Assembly (NCBI GenBank): GCA_002841625.1
Contig: PHAG01000013.1
Location: 53,343 to 117,342 of the forward strand
DNA: 64,000 nt
Direction: 5' to 3'
From: Firmicutes bacterium HGW-Firmicutes-1
GTDB taxonomy: Bacteria; Bacillota; Clostridia; Lachnospirales; Vallitaleaceae
Shown: positions 36,439 to 44,570 of the stretch, one piece after another
How the letters are laid out: each line of letters starts with the position of its first letter
Numbering within the stretch: the stretch's first letter is position 1
Notes under the pieces: model-generated
Told to the model about the DNA's origin: nothing
What the model saw: the letters and a program-made list of their open reading frames with translations, nothing else
Database searches by the model: none
Program-made: the position numbers and the translations under genes

Positions 36439-37518
36439 ATGAAAAAAATCGTATTAACAGGTGGTGGCACCGCTGGCCATGTAACACCTAATATTGCTTT
36501 AATAGATGCCCTAAGAAGCGAGGGCTATGAGTTGTATTACATTGGATCACATGATGGAATAGAGCGAAGCTTAATTAAGGATACAGGAATTCCTTATTAT
36601 GGAATATCTTCTGGTAAGCTGAGAAGATATCTAGACCTTAAGAACCTTTCGGATCCTTTTAAGGTAATGAAGGGATGTTACCAAGCTTTTAAACTTATAA
36701 AAAAAATCAAGCCTGATATCATATTTTCTAAAGGCGGCTTTGTTAGTGTTCCAGTAATTATTGGAGGTAAGCTCAACGGTGTGCCGGTAGTACTGCATGA
36801 ATCTGATATGACTCCTGGTCTTGCAAACAAAATTTGTCTACCCTTTGCGAGCAAGGTATGTACTACCTTCTCCGAAACCCTTAAGCATTTGCCCAAAGAG
36901 AAAGCCGTTTTCACGGGTTCTCCGATAAGAGAAAGTCTTATCACTGGTGACCGAAGCCTCGGCCTGAAAGCTTGTGGGTTTAACGAAGATAAGCCGGTCC
37001 TTATGATGATTGGGGGTAGTATTGGAGCAAAAAGGCTCAACGATACTCTAAGATCAATTCTTCCAGATCTATTAAAGAGATATCAATTTGTACATTTATG
37101 TGGCAAGGGAAATATTGATACTTTATTAGAAGGGTTAGCTGGTTATAAACAATTTGAATATGTTAAGGATGAGCTTCCTCATCTGTTTGCTATGACTGAT
37201 ATCGTTGTTTCAAGGGCAGGTTCTAATGCAATATGCGAGCTCTTAGCTCTGAAAAAACCTAATGTCCTTATCCCTCTTCCTGAAAGCGCTAGTCGTGGAG
37301 ACCAATTGCTGAATGCTGCTTCCTTTAAAGAGCATGGATATAGCTATGTATTACAAGAAGAGACTATGACAGGCGAAACGCTCTTACAGGCCATCGACGA
37401 AGTATACAACAACAAGAACCAATATCTTGACCATATGCAACACAGCAAGTCGAAGAACGGTGTGAAAAATGTGGTTCGAGAAATTGTCAGCTTAGAAATG
37501 CGTTCTTCCGGAAAATAG
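36439..37518 (+). CDS. murG: UDP-GlcNAc:lipid I GlcNAc transferase (MurG)
   Basis: MurG adds GlcNAc to lipid I to make lipid II on the inner face of the membrane. The 359-residue GT-B enzyme shows the N-terminal glycine loop TGGGTAGHVTPNIAL, the second loop MIGGSIGAKRLND, acceptor-site HESDMTPGLANK, and the UDP-GlcNAc site SRAGSNAICELLALKKPNVL with LPESASRGDQLLNA. The frame opens at 36418, but ATG at 36439 follows TTGGAGGA and begins at the conserved MKKIVLTGGGTAGH. It is monocistronic and outside a dcw cluster, so a second murG elsewhere in the genome is possible. Confidence 0.96.
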   Translation: MKKIVLTGGGTAGHVTPNIALIDALRSEGYELYYIGSHDGIERSLIKDTGIPYYGISSGKLRRYLDLKNLSDPFKVMKGCYQAFKLIKKIKPDIIFSKGGFVSVPVIIGGKLNGVPVVLHESDMTPGLANKICLPFASKVCTTFSETLKHLPKEKAVFTGSPIRESLITGDRSLGLKACGFNEDKPVLMMIGGSIGAKRLNDTLRSILPDLLKRYQFVHLCGKGNIDTLLEGLAGYKQFEYVKDELPHLFAMTDIVVSRAGSNAICELLALKKPNVLIPLPESASRGDQLLNAASFKEHGYSYVLQEETMTGETLLQAIDEVYNNKNQYLDHMQHSKSKNGVKNVVREIVSLEMRSSGK

Positions 37519-37543
37519 AAAAAGACATCCAAATCAGATGTCT
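37511..37543 (-). terminator. Terminator of the HIT gene
   Basis: AGACATC (37523-37529) and GATGTCT (37537-37543); read leftward it is followed by TTTTCTATTTTCC. It overlaps the murG stop region, so convergent genes share it. Confidence 0.65.
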
Positions 37544-37602
37544 CCTAGTATTTAGTATCAACAGCTGTATTCAAACTCACATTTGATGCAGCTTTTTTCA
37601 TG

Positions 37603-38019
37603 TTAAATGTTGCTTCCAATTTCAAGTGCTAAATTATCCATTTCTTCCTGGGTAAATTTCTTGGTTGGCCAGTTGAATTTCAGGCCATCTCCAGCAAATC
37701 TTGGAATTAAATGCATATGAAAGTGAAAAACTGTTTGCCCGGCAATCTCTCCATTGTTTTGTAAAATGTTCATACCATCGCAATTAAGCACTTTTTTCAA
37801 TGCTCTAGCTACCATAGTTACAAACGCAAAGAGCTTCCTTGCAGTTTCAGCATCTAAATCGTAAATGTTTTCAAAGTGTTCCTTCGGAAATATGAGCGTA
37901 TGTCCCACACCAGATGGAAACACATCAAGTATAACCTTAAATTCTGAGTTTTCATATATTGTAGCTGAAGGGATTTCACCACTTACTATGCTGCAAAAAA
38001 CGCATTTTTGTTGTGACAT
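37603..38019 (-). CDS. HIT-family nucleotide hydrolase
   Basis: A 138-residue histidine-triad protein of the Hint/HinT branch, hydrolysing adenosine nucleotide conjugates. It shows the N-terminal CVFCSIVSGEIPS (a zinc-type CxxC), FPKEHFENI, the substrate-loop NNGEIAGQTVFH, and the catalytic triad HFHMHLIPR. The length is standard. It is a soluble, single-gene unit with its own terminator toward murG. The biological substrate is not known from sequence. Confidence 0.93.
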   Translation of the reverse strand: MSQQKCVFCSIVSGEIPSATIYENSEFKVILDVFPSGVGHTLIFPKEHFENIYDLDAETARKLFAFVTMVARALKKVLNCDGMNILQNNGEIAGQTVFHFHMHLIPRFAGDGLKFNWPTKKFTQEEMDNLALEIGSNI

Positions 38020-38291
38020 GTTTAGGTCTCCTCTTTTAAAAATAAATAACCCATTGCCCTATTCATTATACTAAACGATATTCTTAACTTTTTCAACTCT
38101 TTTTTCTCAATGAATTTTCAGGATCACATAAGTCGAACTCATAAGACATGCTTTCTGCGACAATTTTCGACATTACACGACACAATTCAACTCGGCTTTA
38201 ATTTACTTTAATATTGTTTTTTTGCTTTTTATATTTATCTATTTAAATATAAATTGTATTTTATTATGTTTTCTGCTATCATGGTTATTGG

Positions 38292-38969
38292 GTGATGAAT
38301 ATGGAAGATTTATACAATAAAAGTATGGGTTTAGCTTGTGCTAAAATTGCACATGAAATCAAAAATCCCATTGCTATTATTGCAAGTACACTGCAATTAA
38401 TTGAAATACAATTTCCTGATGTAAAAAAAAATAAACATTGGCACAAATTATACAGCGAGCTTGACTTTATAAGTACACTACTCAATGATTTTAATAAATT
38501 AAGCAATTCCGAGGATTTTGATTTTGCTCTATTAGATCTCGGCGAACTAATCTCCGAAGTCGCAGACAGATTCGAACCCTTTGCCATACAAAACCAAGTC
38601 GAACTTAATCTTGTACTCCCTGATGACATCTATAATGTCAATGGAGATGAGATTAAGCTTATGGAAGCTTTTACTAATTTACTTAAAAATGCAGTTGAAG
38701 CTGTCTCCATGTGTGGTAGGGTGCTTATTTCTCTTTCAATTGAAGGCACTTATGTTGTGGCAACAGTTGAAGACAATGGCTCTGGCATAGATGAGGATAA
38801 GCTTTCATCAATTTTCCTTCCCTTTGTTAGCTACAAAGATAACGGAACCGGCCTCGGACTTCCTATTGTAGCTTCCATAATAAATAAACATAGTGGAATA
38901 CTCGATGTGATCAGCAGTCTTAATAACGGTACTAAATTCATAATCAAACTTCCCTTGCACCCATTTTAA
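38292..38969 (+). CDS. Small soluble histidine kinase
   Basis: A 225-residue kinase core without any sensor domain or TM segment. Dimerisation/phospho-acceptor helix with His in IAHEIKNPIAIIASTL near residue 21, then ATPase domain with NLLKNAVEAV (N box), VEDNGSGIDED (G1) and GTGLGLPIVASI (G2). It resembles the kinase half of NtrB/sporulation kinases. No response regulator is adjacent, so it is an orphan that must take input through a partner. Start taken as GTG at 38292; the ATG at 38295 or 38301 is equally possible. The stop codon lies inside a terminator stem. Confidence 0.85.
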   Translation: MMNMEDLYNKSMGLACAKIAHEIKNPIAIIASTLQLIEIQFPDVKKNKHWHKLYSELDFISTLLNDFNKLSNSEDFDFALLDLGELISEVADRFEPFAIQNQVELNLVLPDDIYNVNGDEIKLMEAFTNLLKNAVEAVSMCGRVLISLSIEGTYVVATVEDNGSGIDEDKLSSIFLPFVSYKDNGTGLGLPIVASIINKHSGILDVISSLNNGTKFIIKLPLHPF

Positions 38970-38985
38970 ATGGGTGTTATATTTT
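38957..38985 (+). terminator. Terminator overlapping the kinase stop codon
   Basis: CACCCATT and AATGGGTG pair across the TAA stop, followed by TTATATTTT. Confidence 0.65.
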
Positions 38986-39052
38986 ACCATTCTAACCTAC
39001 GCATACTTTCATTTATTCTTACCATAATAGTAAATGAAAGGAAGTGATAAAC

Positions 39053-39847
39053 TTGAAAAAGAGCATAAAACAAAAAATAGCTCTATTTTGTCTCACCTCA
39101 ATTATGATGTTCTCCATGATATTCAGCCAACCTATCGTTGCCAAGGCTTATGTATTTAAATGGAGTAATATTAAAGAAATCGAAATTACAGCTAACCAAC
39201 TTAATATCAGAACCGGACCAGGTACTTCTTACACAGTAATTGGAACCTTATCACAAGGAACCGTTGTCAGTGTTGTCGGAACCCTAGGCGGTTGGTACGT
39301 CATCCATACCGAACGAGACATGATTGGTGTAATCTCAAGCACTTATACACGAGTAAAGAGCTACTACAATACCACCTCCCAGACACCGACGGTACCAAAG
39401 ACACCAACACCAACTCCTTCCACACCTAGTCCAACCACCCCAACTGACAAATATAGCTATGCTATTACCTCAGATGAGCAGCAAATGATTGATTTAATCA
39501 ATTCGGAAAGAAGCAAAAATGGCCTTTCCTCACTTAAGCCCGACATGAGCCTAATGAAAGTTGCAAGAATCAAAGCCGAAGATTTATCAATAAACCAATA
39601 TTTTGCCCATGAGTCCCCCAAATACGGTTCCCCCTTCAACATGATGAAAACCTTCGGAATCACTTACAGATCCGCCGGTGAAAACATTGCAGGAAACAGT
39701 ACCGTCTCAGCCGCTCACACCGCGCTTATGAATAGCCCCGGTCACCGAGCAAACATCTTGAAAACCAATTTCAATACAATCGGCATTGGAATTTACAAAG
39801 ATTCTAGATATGGAAAGGTTTTTGCCCAAATGTTCATAGAAAAATAA
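39053..39847 (+). CDS. Secreted SH3b and CAP (SCP/PR1) domain protein
   Basis: A protein of about 264 residues with a signal peptide (IALFCLTSIMMFSMIFS), a bacterial SH3 domain (about 45-105; ANQLNIRTGPGTSYTVIG, GWYVIHTE), a Pro/Thr-rich linker (about 115-135) and a C-terminal CAP domain (about 140-265). The CAP signature residues are present: His in INQYFAHESP, Glu in SAGENIAGN, and His in NSPGHRANIL. This layout matches clostridial and sporulation-associated CAP proteins (YkwD-like). The TTG at 39053 is preferred because AAGGAAGTG is well spaced; GTG at 39044 is the alternative. It probably acts in the wall or spore coat; molecular activity unknown. Confidence 0.92.
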   Translation: MKKSIKQKIALFCLTSIMMFSMIFSQPIVAKAYVFKWSNIKEIEITANQLNIRTGPGTSYTVIGTLSQGTVVSVVGTLGGWYVIHTERDMIGVISSTYTRVKSYYNTTSQTPTVPKTPTPTPSTPSPTTPTDKYSYAITSDEQQMIDLINSERSKNGLSSLKPDMSLMKVARIKAEDLSINQYFAHESPKYGSPFNMMKTFGITYRSAGENIAGNSTVSAAHTALMNSPGHRANILKTNFNTIGIGIYKDSRYGKVFAQMFIEK

Positions 39848-39850
39848 AAA

Positions 39851-39924
39851 GGTAGGCCATTTAAAGTGCACCCCAAAATGTTAGTCACGAATCTAATGTT
39901 TGGGGTGCACCTTATGAACCTACC
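39851..39924. repeat. Imperfect 74-base inverted repeat between convergent genes
   Basis: Outer arms GGTAGG/CCTACC and inner arms 39864-39884 and 39893-39913, both built on GTGCACCCCAAA. It may be a bidirectional terminator for the CAP and Uma2 genes, although no T run follows. The core also resembles the ends of IS3-type elements, so a miniature or collapsed IS is possible. Confidence 0.7.
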
Positions 39925-39932
39925 TATAATGT

Positions 39933-40511
39933 CTATATTTTTGGAAATACAATGCTCAAATCTACAACTAATTCCGGAAATGTGAATACTGTTACTTTAT
40001 CATCCTCTGTATATATTTCTGGTCTACCATACCTATCACTACTCTGCAATGTAAATACACTGATGATTTTTCCTTCTGGCTCAACAATCCAATATTCTTT
40101 AACTCCAGCCTGTTCGTATTTATTAAACTTTATTACTCTGTCATGTTTAATTGAAGAAGGAGACATTACTTCAACTATTAGATCCGGAGTTCCATTACAT
40201 CCTTTTTCATCAATCTTTGATTTATCACAAACAATAGTAATGTCCGGTTCAACAACTTTTTTAATATCTTCATTTTGCTTTTCATCACCATTTGTTAATC
40301 TAACACAAAACGGAGCAAGATAAGCCTCACAAGTCTTTCCTTGCAAGTAATTTGCAAACTGTCGGTACAACTCACCGGTGATTAATTGATGTGATGGTGA
40401 TGGAGCTGCTTGCAAATAAGGTACGCCGTCAATAATTTCCCATCTTTCATCTTCCGACCATGTTAAGTAATCCGCATATGTGTATTGTTTTTTTTCTTGC
40501 AAAAATGACAC
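39933..40511 (-). CDS. Uma2-family (DUF820) PD-(D/E)XK protein
   Basis: A 192-residue protein of the Uma2 family, a PD-(D/E)XK nuclease fold common in cyanobacteria and Firmicutes with no settled role. Recognised by EERWEIIDGVPY-type start (here DERWEIIDGVPYLQAAPSP), VVEPDITIVCD, and TPDLIVEVMSPSS followed by KFNKYEQAGVKEYWIV. The Asp in EPD, the Glu in EVMSPS and the Lys in NKYEQAGV are the likely active-site set. The second of two GTGs (40511) is preferred because AAAGGAG is spaced 8 bases from it. Its upstream region carries an unusual palindrome/repeat array. Confidence 0.88.
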   Translation of the reverse strand: MSFLQEKKQYTYADYLTWSEDERWEIIDGVPYLQAAPSPSHQLITGELYRQFANYLQGKTCEAYLAPFCVRLTNGDEKQNEDIKKVVEPDITIVCDKSKIDEKGCNGTPDLIVEVMSPSSIKHDRVIKFNKYEQAGVKEYWIVEPEGKIISVFTLQSSDRYGRPEIYTEDDKVTVFTFPELVVDLSIVFPKI

Positions 40512-40537
40512 AAAACCCACTCCTTTATCTTAATACC

Positions 40538-40636
40538 AATACACAAAGTCGATCGACTTTGTGTATTACGTTAACATTTATTCGTTCGACTTTGTGTATT
40601 GTATTTACATTTAGTCGTTCGACTTTGTGCTTGGTG
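40538..40636. repeat. 30-base perfect palindrome and 32-base direct repeats upstream of Uma2
   Basis: 40538-40567 is a perfect palindrome with arms AATACACAAAGTCGA and TCGACTTTGTGTATT. Its right half CGACTTTGTG recurs at intervals of 32 bases (units starting at 40551, 40583 and 40615). It sits just upstream of the Uma2 start. Operator iterons or remnants of a mobile repeat are possible. Confidence 0.85.
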
Positions 40637-40668
40637 TTTTTATCTTTGATTATTATAAGCTGACCCCA

Positions 40669-40736
40669 GGAGGTATATGTTCATTTTTCGCCAGACCGGC
40701 CGAAGGGTAAGGCCAGAAAAATGAACATATACCTCC
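40669..40736. repeat. Long-stem inverted repeat (21-base arms)
   Basis: Arms 40669-40689 and 40716-40736 are perfectly complementary (starting GGAGGTATATGTTC) around a 26-base G+C-rich loop with GGCC palindromes. It lies 12 bases beyond the stop of the UDG-fusion gene and could end its transcript, but no clean T run follows. Confidence 0.85.
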
Positions 40737-40748
40737 GGCCTTTTAGTT

Positions 40749-42497
40749 CTACTTCGCCAAATCAAACAACCCATCCAGTTTATAAACGATTGTAAAATCC
40801 CCCTTGGCTTTAATCTCCCCAGTCATAAACGCCCTCTGCACCGTCATCTTCCCATCCATAACCTTACCCAGAACCTCTTCATCCAAATGAATAATCGTAT
40901 TAAAATCCGTCACCGCTCCAAAATAAACACTCAACCTACCATTCCTCAAATCCATCACAAAATTCTTATTAGCTCTATCATTAATAATCCATTGAATCTT
41001 ACAACTAACAGCCTCTTCCCCACCAATAAACGCGGCCTTAAAGATCTCCGGCTCAGTTTTCGTAGCCTGTATCTCTTTCGTACTAAGCTTCTGCTTAAAT
41101 AAATTAGCAATATCCTCAATATCCTTCTGTTGCTTTTCCATAAACGCATCATAATTAGGAATAAACGTATCTTGCCCTTCATAATCCTGTCTTGCTATAC
41201 CATTATTATTATCCCACACCGTCTCAGTATAGGTATAATCATTCTCTTTTCCACTTGAAACTTCCATAAATATCTTATTATTCCGAATACTAGTCGGTAA
41301 ATTCGGTCTGTTTTGATGCGCTATTCTATAAAACTCTTCCGTTTTCTTATCAATAGAATTCAACATCGCTACATTCGTTTCTAACTCCACGGATTTTTTT
41401 ATATTCGCACAGATGTTACCACCTTCAACTCCACCAAGCAGTTCCCATGATTTAATTAAATGATTATATGTATCTCTCTCATAGTGCTGCTTGCTAATTA
41501 CAACACCAAATAAGTAAACGTCACTAAAATAAGTTTTATTCCCGTATTTCCAACATTTGTCTAAAAACAGTTGTAAGTATCCACCAATCCCTAGCCATTC
41601 CACCGTGGTTGCAATGACGACTGCTCTAGCTTCTGAAAGTTCGACAAAGAATTCCTGAATATCGTAATTATCCTTATATAAATCAAATCGTACTATACTT
41701 GTATTTAATTCTGTCAATACATTACTTATTCGATCTATTGCAACTAAGGTAGGATCATCCGCATATCCATCCCCACCGTAGATGATAATTGCCTTTAGCT
41801 TAGAAGACTTTTGTTCAGTTTTGATTGGCTTAGGTTTCACCTTTTTAGGGGATATGGTATAAACTGAATCCGTTGTTTTTACCTCTTCCTTAACAATCTC
41901 CTTATCAACACGAGCATGATCTATTAGCTTCCTAATCACCTCAATGTCTTCATTATGAACTTCATCGTCGTCCCTATCTAAGACATTTTGACTAAATGGG
42001 AGAATTTTATAGACTCGGTTGTTAATATATTTTGTTCTCACCTTTCCGTGCTCAGCGTTCATTTGCAAACGATTATCATCCATTAACGCTCGTAACGGCA
42101 TTGCACCCAGCGTTACTATAATTTTTGGTGAAATAATACCAATCTCATCTAGTAAATATGGTAGGAAAAATTGTATTTCCTCTTTCTTTGGTGCTCTTGT
42201 AACCACTCGTCCAGTCTTCTCATTTATTTTATAGGGGCGATATTTGACCAAATGTGTAATATAAGCGTCTTCTTTTTTAATACCAAGTGCTTCAAGACAG
42301 TCATTCAGAGGCTTGCCTGCTCTTCCTACAAAAGGTATGCCTGCATCCTCTTCCTCACTGGTTGGTACATCGCCGATAATAAGTACCCCCGCGTCATAAT
42401 TACCTGTCCCCAAAACCAGTTGATGAATCTCCTGTGTTTGTTCAGTAATTAAGGTGGAACACTCTTTATATATTTCAGCTATTTTTGCTTGCTTCAT
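40749..42497 (-). CDS. Three-domain fusion: UDG-like, flavodoxin-like and SCP2-like
   Basis: A 582-residue protein with three parts. Residues 1-200 resemble family 4/5 uracil-DNA glycosylase (LIIGDVPTSEEEDAGIPFVG, GRAGKPLNDCLEALGI, SPKIIVTLGAMPLRAL), but the iron-sulphur cysteines of family 4 are mostly absent (KYRP where KCRP is usual) and the HPS/HPA motif is LPFSQ. Residues about 230-400 look like a flavodoxin/NADPH-FMN-reductase-type domain (AIIIYGGDGYADDPTL, AVVIATTVEWLGIGGYLQLF). Residues about 475-582 fit an SCP2 sterol-carrier fold (IQWIINDRANKNFVMDL, GKMTVQRAFMTGEIKAKGDF). RBS AGGAGG. It overlaps the next upstream gene by 23 bases. Activity as a glycosylase is doubtful; combined role unknown. 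Confidence 0.8.
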   Translation of the reverse strand: MKQAKIAEIYKECSTLITEQTQEIHQLVLGTGNYDAGVLIIGDVPTSEEEDAGIPFVGRAGKPLNDCLEALGIKKEDAYITHLVKYRPYKINEKTGRVVTRAPKKEEIQFFLPYLLDEIGIISPKIIVTLGAMPLRALMDDNRLQMNAEHGKVRTKYINNRVYKILPFSQNVLDRDDDEVHNEDIEVIRKLIDHARVDKEIVKEEVKTTDSVYTISPKKVKPKPIKTEQKSSKLKAIIIYGGDGYADDPTLVAIDRISNVLTELNTSIVRFDLYKDNYDIQEFFVELSEARAVVIATTVEWLGIGGYLQLFLDKCWKYGNKTYFSDVYLFGVVISKQHYERDTYNHLIKSWELLGGVEGGNICANIKKSVELETNVAMLNSIDKKTEEFYRIAHQNRPNLPTSIRNNKIFMEVSSGKENDYTYTETVWDNNNGIARQDYEGQDTFIPNYDAFMEKQQKDIEDIANLFKQKLSTKEIQATKTEPEIFKAAFIGGEEAVSCKIQWIINDRANKNFVMDLRNGRLSVYFGAVTDFNTIIHLDEEVLGKVMDGKMTVQRAFMTGEIKAKGDFTIVYKLDGLFDLAK

Positions 42498-43248
42498 CTT
42501 TATTGCCTCCTAAATTTAAGTATTCACCTGCGCTTTGGTCAAAATACGCTTTCACATTTACCATGTTCCATGCTGTCGAAAAAACTTTTCTCTTAATACT
42601 CATATGAATAATATCACCTATTTTCATTTCCTCACCTACGGGCACATCTATTTTAATTTTATAATAGGTCTTTACCGGGGAATTTTTAATGAAAATGATG
42701 TTATTTCCTAACTTATCTTCAATTTTAAAATAACCTTGATCATAAACAATGTACTTGGCAAAGGCATTTTCCTTGCTTTTCATATTTTTATAGCATTTCA
42801 TGTCTATAATAAATGGTTCCCAGCAAAGGACGGGTACCTCACCATATTTTCTTACCTCTTTTATGAGATATAAAATTCGAAATAGCTCATTCTCATGGTC
42901 TTTGTATACATCTTTACAAAACCTTTTCAGAGAAGTGATATGATAACTATTGCTAATAAAATCCGAAAACATTGCCCATTCTATCGATAGGCTTTCTATA
43001 TCTTTATAAGTTAATCTTAATAAATGACAAGGTAAGAAAGAGCTATAAAATCGTTCTAAAAAGCTTTTGTTGATTTCTTCTAAAGGATCTTCCTTATAAT
43101 ACTGATTTATGTAACGCCGCATGATATCTAACGCTTTTTTACTTGCATCCGTATTAATCTGAAACCGTAGCGCTCTATACTCTAAAAATGTGTTCAGTAT
43201 TTTTGTATCCAGCTGACATAGCTTTTCTGTATCTTTGTAATCTAACAT
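42475..43248 (-). CDS. Hypothetical protein coupled to the UDG fusion
   Basis: A 257-residue soluble protein I do not recognise. The N-terminal 150 residues look helical, with LFRILYLIKEVRKYGE; the last 90 look beta-rich (YFKIEDKLGNNIIFIK, VKTYYKIKIDVPVGEEMKI). There is no signal peptide or TM segment. The ATG follows GAGAGGTG. The gene end overlaps the UDG-fusion start by 23 bases, so the two are translationally coupled and probably act together. Confidence 0.8.
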   Translation of the reverse strand: MLDYKDTEKLCQLDTKILNTFLEYRALRFQINTDASKKALDIMRRYINQYYKEDPLEEINKSFLERFYSSFLPCHLLRLTYKDIESLSIEWAMFSDFISNSYHITSLKRFCKDVYKDHENELFRILYLIKEVRKYGEVPVLCWEPFIIDMKCYKNMKSKENAFAKYIVYDQGYFKIEDKLGNNIIFIKNSPVKTYYKIKIDVPVGEEMKIGDIIHMSIKRKVFSTAWNMVNVKAYFDQSAGEYLNLGGNKDEASKNS

Positions 43249-43354
43249 TATTTATACACCTCTCGGATGGAATTATTTGTATTGCTTCTGCAATTTACCA
43301 ACTCTGTAGCACAGCTCCAGTTAGTACAAATAGTTTCCGCTTTGAGGGTGTTTT

Positions 43355-44401
43355 TTATTCAAGTGCCGGCGTCTTGTCTTTACTTTTTCTAAGTACGGCA
43401 AAGGTAAATAATATACCGCCGATAAATCCACCAATATGAGCACTTATATCAACATTTGGGCTGACAATACTGATTGCTATACCTAAAATGAAGAAAATGA
43501 TCATGATATAATCGCTTAGTCCATCGATAGATTTTCCCGATAGCTTGGAGCATATAATAATGCTTCCTATCAAACCATATATTGCTCCACTTGCTCCGGC
43601 AGAAATTGCATATGTATCCATAAACAAGTGACTTGTTAAGCTAAATCCTGTGCCAAATAATGCTGCTCCAAGGTAAACGCCTGTAAATTGTAGCCTTGAA
43701 ATATATTTTTCAAGTCTAGAACCAAAAATAAACAAACTAAAGCAGTTAAAAAACAAATGTGTTGCACCTATGTGAATAAAATTAGCTGTAAAAAGTCGCC
43801 AATACTCCCCACCCTCAATAACCAATGGTGCGTAAAGCGCACCAAATTGAATGAGCACCTCGCTGTTATAGGAGCCACCTAGAGCTTCCATGGCTAGCCA
43901 TATTCCTATGTTTATTAACATAAGAAGTAGTGTTAGGATAGGTAATCTATCTTTTTTTGTCAATTTCAGTCGTACTACCACATCTGCCCCAATAATTGCT
44001 TCTAGGTCCTTTTCAAGACGAATCACACTATTGATCTGATTGCTAGGTATCACCAATTCATTCTTTGAGGTATCAATAATCCAATTAATATCAATGAAAT
44101 CTTCTTCAAGCTGAGGAGGTATATTCACCTCATCATAAACCCGCTTAGCATCATCAATTAAAATTATATTTACCAAAATCACCTTGTCTGAATTGATATG
44201 TGTAAATTGATTCTTTGTCAGAATCTTGTATTGCATATATTTTTGAATATCTAATATATAATTATGGTCTAGTTCAATTAGGTTAATTAAATACAAGCTA
44301 CTTTTTTGGTAAGTTGCATACATTTTAACCGTTTCACTATCTGTTGGAATTCTTTCAAATTCTCGTTCAATAAAGTACTCATTAATTTTGTCAAATAACA
44401 T
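43355..44401 (-). CDS. Rhomboid-family intramembrane serine protease
   Basis: A 348-residue protein with a soluble N-terminal domain (about 1-150) not part of the core fold, then a rhomboid membrane domain with about six or seven TM helices. Active-site motif GASGAIYGLIGS (Ser nucleophile) and catalytic His in ISAHIGGFIGG; the ANFIHIGATHLFFNC element and the GGEYWRLFT turn are typical. It would cleave TM segments of client membrane proteins. It lies 169 bases downstream of the VWA genes on the same strand with only a weak hairpin between, so it may be part of the MoxR/VWA/ABC cluster. Confidence 0.93.
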   Translation of the reverse strand: MLFDKINEYFIEREFERIPTDSETVKMYATYQKSSLYLINLIELDHNYILDIQKYMQYKILTKNQFTHINSDKVILVNIILIDDAKRVYDEVNIPPQLEEDFIDINWIIDTSKNELVIPSNQINSVIRLEKDLEAIIGADVVVRLKLTKKDRLPILTLLLMLINIGIWLAMEALGGSYNSEVLIQFGALYAPLVIEGGEYWRLFTANFIHIGATHLFFNCFSLFIFGSRLEKYISRLQFTGVYLGAALFGTGFSLTSHLFMDTYAISAGASGAIYGLIGSIIICSKLSGKSIDGLSDYIMIIFFILGIAISIVSPNVDISAHIGGFIGGILFTFAVLRKSKDKTPALE

Positions 44402-44570
44402 ATCGGCCTCACTTATTTTCTATCCCATTTTTTAATAAATAATTCTACATAAGATTTGAAAAGCTGCATACAGGTAACGAAGATCGTAATTTGATAGCCG
44501 AATTTCATATCTCTACCTATTATTCTAATGTTCTTTGAAAATAAGTCAATCCTAATATTGGTTTTTTGGA

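Noticed and set aside
40538..40636. Possible CRISPR array
   Set aside because: The 32-base period leaves no distinct repeat/spacer structure, there are only three partial units and no cas genes are nearby.
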